This document shows positions 35,435 to 42,224 of a DNA stretch of 64,000 nucleotides, piece by piece. The notes under the pieces were generated by a model. It saw only the letters and a list, made by a program, of their open reading frames with translations. It was not told the DNA's origin and did no database searches. The stretch lies in contig CAZARN010000001.1 of assembly GCA_964487565.1 (NCBI GenBank), positions 62,001 to 126,000 of the forward strand. Reading direction: 5' to 3'. Position numbers and translations under genes: made by a program. Origin of the DNA: Phil1 sp964487565. GTDB lineage: Bacteria > Bacillota > Clostridia > Christensenellales > CAG-138. Each line of letters opens with the position of its first letter. Within the stretch, counting starts at the first letter, position 1.

Positions 35435-35487
35435 TGTGGATAACCATGTGGGTAACGTGGGTAACTTCGGATGAATATCGTGGATAA
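35435..35487 (-). promoter_or_regulatory. Cluster of four DnaA-box-like 9-mers
   Basis: Read on the minus strand: TTATCCACA at 35435-35443 (perfect consensus), TTACCCACA at 35447-35455, TTACCCACG at 35456-35464, TTATCCACG at 35479-35487. All have the same orientation within 53 bp, in non-coding DNA between convergent terminators. No dnaA or dnaN is nearby, so this is not an obvious oriC; a DnaA-titrating or regulatory cluster is more likely. The rest of 35249-35622 holds only the two terminators and no convincing gene. Confidence 0.55.
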
Positions 35488-35542
35488 TTGAGTGAATAGA
35501 AACAGATGCAAGACCGTAAAAGCCGGGACGGATAGTCCGCGC

Positions 35543-35574
35543 AAAAAATGCAGGAGCTGTTTTAAGCCCCTGCA
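35543..35574 (-). terminator. Terminator of rlmI
   Basis: Minus-strand stem TGCAGGGGC / GCTCCTGCA (9 bp, one G-T pair), 8-base loop, then T6. Confidence 0.8.
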
Positions 35575-35622
35575 TAACGTGTAAACAATTACAACATTTT
35601 GACGGATTTGGTGCAAATTACG

Positions 35623-36846
35623 TCATATAACCTGAAAAATATAGAATTTCAGATAATCCGTTTCGGGGACATTCCACAGTATCGGATGGTCGGGCCCCTG
35701 ACGGCGCGCCTCTATCTCGCGAAGCTGAACGTCCGCGTCCCGCGCGGCGCTTCTGAGCATATCCTCGAACAGTTCGCTTTCCATGAAATGCGAGCAGGAG
35801 CATGTGGCAAGATATCCTCCCCGGGGAAGCAGCTTCATCGCGCGATAGTTGATCTCCTTATAGCCGCGCTGCGCGCCCGCAACGGTCTTGCGGCTTTTTG
35901 TGAAGGCTGGCGGATCGAGTATAATGAGGTCGTAAGGCGAGGATTTACCCTCGCAAAGCCCGGTGAGAAGATCGAAAACATCCGCGCATATGAAATCCAT
36001 TTTGTCCGTGGCATGGTTGAGCGCGGCGTTAGCGCGCGCGGCTTCAAGCGCTGTTTCGGATATGTCGACGGCCGTAACATGCGCCGCGCCGCCAGCTGCT
36101 GCGTTCAGGGCGAAGCTTCCCGTATGCGTGAAGCAGTCAAGCACGCGCCGACCGCCCGCTATGCGTGCAACCGCCTGCCTGTTGAATTTTTGATCGAGGA
36201 AAAAGCCGGTCTTCTGGCCGTTTTCAAAATCAACGTCATAATATATGCCGTTTTCGCATATGCGCGTCACCGTGGCGTCCGTGTGCGCAATGCCCTCGTA
36301 CCAGCCCTTGTATTGCTCAAGCCCCTCAAGCGCGCGTATCGCGACGTCGTTCCTTTCGTATACGCCCGCGCATTTGAGGCCGCGCGCGTCAAGCTCCTTC
36401 ACGAGGAGACGGTATATCATGTCTTTTATCCTGTCCATGCCGAAGGAGAGCACCTGCGCGACGAGTATGTCCGAAAATCTGTCCACGGTGAGGCCGGGCA
36501 TGGCGTCCGCCTCGCCGAAAATGAGGCGGCAGCAGGAGAGATCATTCTGCATCACGGTCACGCGATAATCCAGGGCATACTTTATGCGCCGCGCAAAGAA
36601 CGCCTCGTCAAAGCGGTCGTTTGCGTTTGATGAGAGCAGACGAACCGAAATTTTGCTTTTTTCGCTGTAAAAACCCGTGCCGAGATATGTTCCTTTCTGG
36701 GAGAGCACATCCGTCAACGCTCCGTTTTCAAGCCCCGCGGGCGGCGTTGCGATATCGGTTGCGTATACCCAAGGATGCGGAGTGCGTATCCACCTTTCTC
36801 CTTTTGGTGTGACCGTCACAGACGGGAACGGGCGCGGTTTATTCAT
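35623..36846 (-). CDS. Class I rRNA large-subunit methyltransferase, RlmI/RlmK-like
   Basis: 407 residues: N-terminal PUA domain (1-80; HPWVYATDI), then a RlmI-type Rossmann methyltransferase with SAM motif VLDCFTHTGSFAL, acidic loop AVDISETAL and catalytic region LDPPAFTKSR; the Cys in TCSCSH matches the m5C-type active site. Probably methylates a 23S rRNA cytosine (C1962 in E. coli numbering), by family. Monocistronic between its own promoter and terminator. Confidence 0.9.
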   Translation of the reverse strand: MNKPRPFPSVTVTPKGERWIRTPHPWVYATDIATPPAGLENGALTDVLSQKGTYLGTGFYSEKSKISVRLLSSNANDRFDEAFFARRIKYALDYRVTVMQNDLSCCRLIFGEADAMPGLTVDRFSDILVAQVLSFGMDRIKDMIYRLLVKELDARGLKCAGVYERNDVAIRALEGLEQYKGWYEGIAHTDATVTRICENGIYYDVDFENGQKTGFFLDQKFNRQAVARIAGGRRVLDCFTHTGSFALNAAAGGAAHVTAVDISETALEAARANAALNHATDKMDFICADVFDLLTGLCEGKSSPYDLIILDPPAFTKSRKTVAGAQRGYKEINYRAMKLLPRGGYLATCSCSHFMESELFEDMLRSAARDADVQLREIEARRQGPDHPILWNVPETDYLKFYIFQVI

Positions 36847-36879
36847 ATGCGAACACCTTCCTTATCAAATACGGTAATG

Positions 36880-36908
36880 ATTATAGCATGACCGGAAAAC
36901 AGCGTAAA
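36880..36908 (-). promoter_or_regulatory. rlmI promoter
   Basis: Minus strand TTTACG (36903-36908), 17 bp, TATAAT (36880-36885) with TG extension. Confidence 0.6.
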
Positions 36909-36960
36909 GCGGAGGCTTGAAAGCGCGTTTTCCGCATATTCCTGAAACGGGGTGATATTA

Positions 36961-37428
36961 ATGAAAAAACTCAATTGGAAAGCGCTTCTGATAAGTCTTG
37001 CGATAAGCCTTGGCACGGGCGGCGCGGCGGCGCTTTTGACGTCGGACGCGATGCGGCGCTTCGGGGAGCTCAACAAACCGCCGCTTCCCACGCCCGGATG
37101 GCTTTTCCCGGTCGTATGGACGGCGCTTTTCACACTCATGGGCATTTCGGCGTATCTTGTTTATAAGTCATACGATGCGCGCAAACGCGGCGCGCTTGCG
37201 GTGTACGGCGTACAGCTCGCGCTTAACTTTATCCGGACGATACTGTTTTTCGGCTTTTCGGCGTATTACGCGGCGTTCGTGTGCCTTATGCTGTTGATAG
37301 GATCGATAGCGTGGATGATCGCGGCGTTTTATCCTGTCAGCAAAGCCGCGGCGCTTTTACAGCTGCCCTGTCTTGTCTGGGCGTTTTTTGCGGGTTATCT
37401 GAATCTTGCGATAGCGCTTTTGAACTGA
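36961..37428 (+). CDS. TspO/MBR family membrane protein
   Basis: 155 residues with five membrane helices, as in TspO (translocator protein), which binds porphyrins and cholesterol-like ligands. The KPPLPTPGWLFPVVWTALF block after helix 1 and VYGVQLALNF in helix 3 identify the family. The conserved LNxxWS motif reads LNFIRT, so the family Trp there is Arg. ATG at 36961 has GGGGTG 6 nt upstream. Physiological role in Clostridia unknown. Confidence 0.88.
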   Translation: MKKLNWKALLISLAISLGTGGAAALLTSDAMRRFGELNKPPLPTPGWLFPVVWTALFTLMGISAYLVYKSYDARKRGALAVYGVQLALNFIRTILFFGFSAYYAAFVCLMLLIGSIAWMIAAFYPVSKAAALLQLPCLVWAFFAGYLNLAIALLN

Positions 37429-37438
37429 GAGTTAAAAA

Positions 37439-37475
37439 GCGCGCGGCCTTGTTTTGACCGCGCGCCCGTATTTTT
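37439..37475. terminator. Bidirectional terminator
   Basis: Stem GCGCGCGG (37439-37446) with CCGCGCGC (37458-37465), 11-base loop, A5 on the left and T5 shortly to the right, between convergent tspO and divIC. Confidence 0.8.
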
Positions 37476-37480
37476 GCGTT

Positions 37481-37768
37481 TTATCTGTCGATATTGAATT
37501 TTATGTCGCCCGGCAGCACGAGGCCCAGCTTTTCGCGCGCATACTGGATGCGGTATTCGTCGCTCTTGGCGTATTCGATCATGTATTCAAGCCGCTGTTC
37601 CTCCGCCTGAAGGGCGTCGTAGCTCGTTTGCAGCTCCGCTTCCTTCGCGCGGACCTCGGCGAGCTTGCTTTCCTGTGAAACATAAACCGCGGCAGCAAAA
37701 ATGAGGCACACGAGCGTGACGAGTGCAAGAAAACGCGGAGTGGCTTTGAATTTGCGTTTATTCGTCAT
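37481..37768 (-). CDS. divIC: Septum formation initiator DivIC/FtsB-like
   Basis: 95 residues: short basic cytoplasmic end, one membrane span (about 14-32), and an extracytoplasmic coiled coil (about 36-75), ending in a YAREKLGLVLPGD block typical of DivIC. Part of the division complex with FtsL and DivIB. The ATG at 37768 has GGAGG 4 nt upstream. About 100 bp downstream of sigH. Confidence 0.88.
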   Translation of the reverse strand: MTNKRKFKATPRFLALVTLVCLIFAAAVYVSQESKLAEVRAKEAELQTSYDALQAEEQRLEYMIEYAKSDEYRIQYAREKLGLVLPGDIKFNIDR

Positions 37769-37868
37769 GACGCCTCCGGCAGCTTGTGGAAAATGCACTT
37801 ACAGTTACTATATTTATAGCGCAAATTCAACAGGATTACAAGCATATATTTATACGCTGCCCGCCGTT

Positions 37869-38480
37869 TCAGCGGTTTTTGTCAAGATAAGCCTCGAGCT
37901 TCTTTTTTATGCGCTGAAGCGCATTGTCGACGGTTTTGGTGCCGCGGCCGAGCTTTTGCGAGATCTCCTGATATGAAAGCCCGGAAAGAAAAAGATCGAG
38001 CACCTGACGCTCCAGAGGCGTGAGCATACCGCGGAGCATATCCTCAACGCCTTCGTATGATTCGCGCGAGATGAGCATATCTTCCGGATTATCAACGCGC
38101 GAGGAGGCGATGGTATCCACGAGCGGCCGCTCGTCCGGCTCATCCTCGCTGCGATAGATGGAAACATAGGTGTTGAGGGGGCCGTGCTTTTTGCGCGCAG
38201 CCCGCTTTATGGCGGTGATTATCTGGCGATGGATGCACATGTCCGCGAACGAACGGAAGCTTGCTTCATGGCTTTGGGAATAATCGCGGATGGCCTTGAA
38301 AAGCCCGATCATCCCCTCCTGTATGAGATCCTCCCTGTCCGCGCCCATGAGAAAATACGGCCGCGTCTTGAGACGCACCGTATTTTTGTATCGCTCGATC
38401 AGTTCCTCGTCCGCAAGCTCGTCGCCTGCATGCGAGCGGGCAACAAGCTCTTCATCGGAGAGGACCGTGAGATCCGTCAT
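37869..38480 (-). CDS. sigH: RNA polymerase sigma-H factor (sporulation/stationary phase)
   Basis: 203 residues. Region 2 (DREDLIQEGMIGLFKAIRDY) and region 4 (TPLERQVLDLFLSGLSYQEI) match SigH closely. It drives early sporulation and stationary-phase genes; in Bacillus it activates spo0A. Starts within the rlmB stop (ATGA overlap reversed: rlmB is the downstream gene here by coordinate but shares the 4 bases), consistent with the conserved Clostridia order mrnC-thyX-rlmB-sigH. Confidence 0.95.
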   Translation of the reverse strand: MTDLTVLSDEELVARSHAGDELADEELIERYKNTVRLKTRPYFLMGADREDLIQEGMIGLFKAIRDYSQSHEASFRSFADMCIHRQIITAIKRAARKKHGPLNTYVSIYRSEDEPDERPLVDTIASSRVDNPEDMLISRESYEGVEDMLRGMLTPLERQVLDLFLSGLSYQEISQKLGRGTKTVDNALQRIKKKLEAYLDKNR

Positions 38481-39838
38481 TTTGCCGTACCGTCCTGACG
38501 GCGCTTCTCAAACATGAGTATGGCCGCCGCGACGGAAGCGTTGAGGGAGTCTATCTTGCCCGTGATGGGTATGGAGACGAGGAAGTCGCACTTTTCCTTT
38601 ATCAGGCGGGAAATGCCCTCGCCCTCGCTTCCGATGACGAGCGCAAGCGCGCCCTCCATCCTCGCACGGCCCATGGGCATGCCCTGCATATCCGCGCCCG
38701 CGATCCAAAGCCCCTCGTCCTTGAGCCTGTCGATTGCGCCGGCAAGGTTTGCGACGCGCGCGACGCGGCAGTATTCCACGGCGCCGGCGCTTGCCTTGCA
38801 CGCGGCCGAAGTGACCGATACGGCGCGGCGCTTGGGTATCACGATACCGTGCGCCCCGGCACAGACTGCGCTGCGAATGATGGAGCCGAGATTGTGCGGA
38901 TCCTCTATGCCGTCAAGAAGAATGATGAACGGCTTCTCGCCCGCCGCCTTCGCGTCGTTGAGCATATCGGAAAGCTCGCAGTATTCAACGCCCGGCACCT
39001 GCGCGAGTATACCCTGATGGTTGCCGGTCTTTCCGCCGTGGCCGAAGGGCATGCACATCTCGTCGAGCTTGGACTTGTCCACCTCGTCGATGCGGATGTT
39101 CCTGTCGCGCGCAGAGGACATTATCTCGCGAAGCGAACCGTCAGGATCGCGTGAAACGAGGATCTTGTCTATGCTGCGACCGCTTTTGATCGCTTCGCGC
39201 ACGGCGTTTCTGCCTATCACGAGATACGGAAGTTCATCCTCGGGCGTGTTTGTGCGCTGAGCATCGTTAAGCTCGGGCTTCGCAGGCCTTGTTTCCGATT
39301 TACCGTAAATCGGTTTATTGTCATGGTCGTAAGGCTTTTTGCCTGATCTTTCCGTGGCGTTGACCGCGGAATTGTACTTGTCGCCGTATTTACGCGCTCC
39401 AGTGCTGTCGGCGTCGCTTTTTTTATAGCTTTTGCCATAGCTGCGGCCGTCTGTGCCGTAGGACTTGCCGTCCCTGGAATAGCCGCGGCCGTCTGTGCCG
39501 TAGGACTTGCCGTCCTTGGAATAGCTGCGGCTGTTGCCGCCGTAGGACTTGCCGTCCCCGGAATAGCTGCGGCCGTTGCCGCCGTAGGACTTGCCGTCCT
39601 TGGAATAGCCGCGGCCGTCCTTCGCGGAGGATTTGCCGTCGTTGAACACGGGCTCGCCGTTGCGGAAGGTAACAGGCGAACCCTCGCCCGAGGCGTTGCC
39701 GCGGCGTTCGCCGTTTGCGCCCGATCTGCCGCCGTATGAGCCGCTGCTTTTACCGGCGGGGCGGGAATCACCCTTGTTGCCGTATGAGCTGTTCCTGCCG
39801 CCGTATGAGCCGCCGCTTTTGCCGTTTTCTTTATACAT
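38477..39838 (-). CDS. rlmB: 23S rRNA 2'-O-methyltransferase RlmB/TrmH with long repetitive N-terminal extension
   Basis: 453 residues. Residues 203-453 are a normal SpoU/TrmH enzyme: substrate-binding domain starting LVIGRNAVREAI, then knot motifs LDGIEDPHNLGSIIRSA, VIGSEGEGIS and SIPITGKIDSLNASVA. It should methylate G2251 of 23S rRNA. Residues 1-202 are an unusual Gly/Ser/Tyr/Lys-rich extension with four perfect-length 14-residue repeats (80-135). Bacterial RlmB is normally ~250 residues. The ATG at 39838 lies 2 bp after thyX; the catalytic part has no better internal start. Confidence 0.9.
   Translation of the reverse strand: MYKENGKSGGSYGGRNSSYGNKGDSRPAGKSSGSYGGRSGANGERRGNASGEGSPVTFRNGEPVFNDGKSSAKDGRGYSKDGKSYGGNGRSYSGDGKSYGGNSRSYSKDGKSYGTDGRGYSRDGKSYGTDGRSYGKSYKKSDADSTGARKYGDKYNSAVNATERSGKKPYDHDNKPIYGKSETRPAKPELNDAQRTNTPEDELPYLVIGRNAVREAIKSGRSIDKILVSRDPDGSLREIMSSARDRNIRIDEVDKSKLDEMCMPFGHGGKTGNHQGILAQVPGVEYCELSDMLNDAKAAGEKPFIILLDGIEDPHNLGSIIRSAVCAGAHGIVIPKRRAVSVTSAACKASAGAVEYCRVARVANLAGAIDRLKDEGLWIAGADMQGMPMGRARMEGALALVIGSEGEGISRLIKEKCDFLVSIPITGKIDSLNASVAAAILMFEKRRQDGTAK
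39434..39601 (-). repeat. Four 42-bp tandem repeats in the rlmB extension
   Basis: Exactly 168 bp encoding xDGKSYG(G/T)(N/D)xRxYx four times. Recombination between units would change extension length in frame. Confidence 0.95.
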
Positions 39839-39840
39839 GT

Positions 39841-40611
39841 TTATCTCCTTATCAGCCGCTTTGCGGCGGAAGTTATCGTTTCATCAGATGCGCCGTCGAG
39901 CGCCATCGCGCGGAATTCCTCAAGATATTTGAGACTGTCGCCGGGACGGCCGCAGCTCATTTTGCCCTCGCCGCACACGCCTGATACGCAGCCGGGACCG
40001 GCTTTTGCAAAAAGGTGCGGCGCCTCGCGCATACAGATGCCGAGCATGGCCCACGCAAGCGTCCGGATCTCCCATTGGGCGCGTGCGCAGCAGCGCAGCT
40101 CGAAAAAGTGCAGAAGCTCCCGGGCGTTCATCGTGAACACCATGCGCGTTTCGGCCGCGTTTGGAAGCACGAAGCGCGCGTCCTCGGGCGCGATACCGAA
40201 GGAGAGCAGCTCACGGTAGTATGCCTCGATATCCTCCATCATATCTTTGTAGCGCTGGAGCTTGTCCGCGTCGAGCGCCGCTATGGAGGGCGGTATTATA
40301 TAGTTTGCCCCGTCCTGCTTGACATATCGCTGGCTTTGCACGGAGAAGCTCGCGATCCTGTGCCGGGTGATCTGCGCGAGCAGCGCGCGCGAAACACCCT
40401 GCGCGCCGAAGGTGAAAGAGGCGTGTTCGAGCGGGGAAAGATGACCGAGGGCCGTCAGCTGCCCGATAAACTGCGGCGCGCGCTCGCGCACCGCCTCGCT
40501 GAGGGAAAGTATGTCGCTGTCGCTGTAACAAAGCCTGCCGGCGAGCGCAATGGTCTCTTCAGGCTCCGGCGTGTGGGAAAGGAGCGACACGATGAATTGA
40601 GCTTCAGGCAT
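39841..40611 (-). CDS. thyX: FAD-dependent thymidylate synthase
   Basis: Makes dTMP from dUMP with methylene-tetrahydrofolate and FADH2, replacing ThyA. 256 residues with the ThyX motif RHR-x7-S at 83-93 and the C-terminal block typical of Clostridia (ARAQWEIR, then CGRPGDS). Overlaps the mrnC stop by 8 nt; immediately followed by rlmB. Confidence 0.96.
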   Translation of the reverse strand: MPEAQFIVSLLSHTPEPEETIALAGRLCYSDSDILSLSEAVRERAPQFIGQLTALGHLSPLEHASFTFGAQGVSRALLAQITRHRIASFSVQSQRYVKQDGANYIIPPSIAALDADKLQRYKDMMEDIEAYYRELLSFGIAPEDARFVLPNAAETRMVFTMNARELLHFFELRCCARAQWEIRTLAWAMLGICMREAPHLFAKAGPGCVSGVCGEGKMSCGRPGDSLKYLEEFRAMALDGASDETITSAAKRLIRR

Positions 40612-41044
40612 CGGCGTTCACCTCGTTCTTTTCAAATATTATGCGCATAAGCTCGATGAGCCTTGCATCGTTGCCCTTGAGATATAAATAACCCATCAGC
40701 GCCTCAAGCCCCGTCGCGGTGCGGTAATCCACGATGCTCTGGTTCTTGGCGACAGTGCCCATGTGCGCGTTGCGGCCGCGCTTGTATACGCCAAGCTCCT
40801 CCTCGCAAAGAAGAGGCTCGATGAGCCTTGCCGCCGTCGCCTGCCCCGCCGCGCAAACGCGCTGTGCGCTCAGCAGGTGAAGCTGATGAACCTTTGCATC
40901 CATGCGCTCCACAAGATATGTGCGCACGAAAAGATCGTACACGGTATCGCCGATGTAGGCGAGGTTGAGCGCGCTCATCTGCGCGGGGTCCTTCGCGCCG
41001 CATTCCGGTAGCGCACGGTCCACGCAAGCCCTGAGTATGTGCAT
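40604..41044 (-). CDS. mrnC: Mini-ribonuclease 3
   Basis: RNase III catalytic domain without a dsRNA-binding domain; matures 23S rRNA ends. LAYIGDTVYDLFVRTYL carries the catalytic acidic signature, with GLEALMGYLYL near the end. The ATG at 41044 gives 146 residues, the family length; in-frame ATGs at 41065 and 41101 are possible but the first coincides with the predicted transcription start. First gene of the mrnC-thyX-rlmB-sigH operon; cysS, often upstream, is absent. Confidence 0.9.
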   Translation of the reverse strand: MHILRACVDRALPECGAKDPAQMSALNLAYIGDTVYDLFVRTYLVERMDAKVHQLHLLSAQRVCAAGQATAARLIEPLLCEEELGVYKRGRNAHMGTVAKNQSIVDYRTATGLEALMGYLYLKGNDARLIELMRIIFEKNEVNADA

Positions 41045-41072
41045 ATTTCCACAAATATCATCCATCAATCGT

Positions 41073-41101
41073 ATTATAACCTTACACGCATGAGGATTCA
41101 A
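41073..41101 (-). promoter_or_regulatory. mrnC operon promoter
   Basis: Minus strand TTGAAT (41096-41101), 17 bp, TATAAT (41073-41078). Transcription should start near 41066, leaving a short leader if the ATG at 41044 is used. Confidence 0.7.
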
Positions 41102-41167
41102 GCAAAACCGCGCGTCGCGCCGCAGGTTAACAAAGTGTGACGAATCGCCTGCGGGGCGTCATAAACC

Positions 41168-41196
41168 TTGCAAAGAAAATGGAAAGATAGTAAAAT
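41168..41196 (+). promoter_or_regulatory. Promoter of the hydrolase-CotH-VTC operon
   Basis: TTGCAA (41168-41173), 17 bp, TAAAAT (41191-41196), ~54 bp before the GTG start. Confidence 0.65.
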
Positions 41197-41249
41197 AAAC
41201 TGATAATATGTCCGCAGCATGGATTTTTGCCGCGGATAGGAGGATTTTC

Positions 41250-42224
41250 GTGAGTTTTTCGCTTGAAGTCAAGAAGTTCATCAACTCCGAACATACAGGA
41301 GAGTATGTGGATATAATGCTCCCTCTGCAGGCGGAGGAGCCTGTCCGTCCGTCAAAAAAAGCAGCCGCTGCGGCCGACGGTGAGAGCGCACCCGAAAGCG
41401 CGCCCGAAAGCGCGCCGGAGCCTCAGTTTGAGACTGTCAAGCTCCATTATATGGAGGCGGGAGAGGGCGAACCGCTGATACTGGTGCATTCCGTGGGGCA
41501 GTCACTGTATACCTGGCGCAATCTTTTCGACAGACTGTCGCAGCATTACCGCACGATCGCGCTGGATCTGCCGGGTCACGGCTACTCGTCAAGGCCGGAG
41601 AGCTTCGGCTATGCGGTGGAGGATATCGCCTTTTCGATCCGCGCCTTCATGGACGCTATGGGCATAAAAAGCGCGCATTTTGTGGGCTTTTCACTGGGCT
41701 GTGCGCCCGTGATGCGCATCGCCGCGGATAATCCGGAGCGGGTGGGCCGCGTGGTGCTGCTCTCTCCCGGCGGGGTGACGCCCGATATGCCGCTTACCGT
41801 GCGCCTTATCGACAGTCCGCTGCTCGGCTTTGCCGCAAGTTACCTATATAATATGCGAACCTGCGAAAAGCTGCTCAACGATGCGGTGTTCGACCTCACA
41901 AACATCACGCCCGACGTGGTGCAGGAGTATTACCGCACGATCTCGGACGGCGCATCTAGACGCGCCGTGCGCATGTCCCTTCAATGTTTCGAGGACGAAG
42001 CGGTGATAGCTTCGCTTCGCGATGTGCAGGTGCCCGTGCTCATCCTTCAGGGCAGCGAGGACAAATGGCACCCTGCGGAGGTCGGCGCGGAGCTTTATCA
42101 CGCAGCCATGCGCAATGCCGCGTTCTCCGTCGTGCGCAACGCGGGGCATCTCATTCAGGAGGAGAAGCCCGAACGCATACTTGCCGCGCTGCTTGAGTTC
42201 ATACCGGTGGTGATGCCTGAGTGA
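41250..42224 (+). CDS. Alpha/beta-hydrolase fold protein
   Basis: 324 residues; hydrolase core begins at about residue 75 (HYMEAGEGEPLILVHSVGQ oxyanion region), nucleophile elbow GFSLGC, late Asp in LQGSEDKWHP and His in NAGHLIQEEKP: a complete Ser-Asp-His triad. An acidic linker with APES repeats precedes the core. The GTG at 41250 with AGGAGG 6 nt upstream is preferred to the ATG at 41208. Start of an operon: the CotH gene overlaps its stop (GTGA). Substrate unknown; perhaps an ester on an envelope polymer. Confidence 0.85.
   Translation: MSFSLEVKKFINSEHTGEYVDIMLPLQAEEPVRPSKKAAAAADGESAPESAPESAPEPQFETVKLHYMEAGEGEPLILVHSVGQSLYTWRNLFDRLSQHYRTIALDLPGHGYSSRPESFGYAVEDIAFSIRAFMDAMGIKSAHFVGFSLGCAPVMRIAADNPERVGRVVLLSPGGVTPDMPLTVRLIDSPLLGFAASYLYNMRTCEKLLNDAVFDLTNITPDVVQEYYRTISDGASRRAVRMSLQCFEDEAVIASLRDVQVPVLILQGSEDKWHPAEVGAELYHAAMRNAAFSVVRNAGHLIQEEKPERILAALLEFIPVVMPE

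Noticed and set aside
35435..35487. DnaA boxes considered as the chromosomal origin
   Set aside because: No dnaA, dnaN, recF or AT-rich unwinding element nearby; reported only as a DnaA-box cluster.
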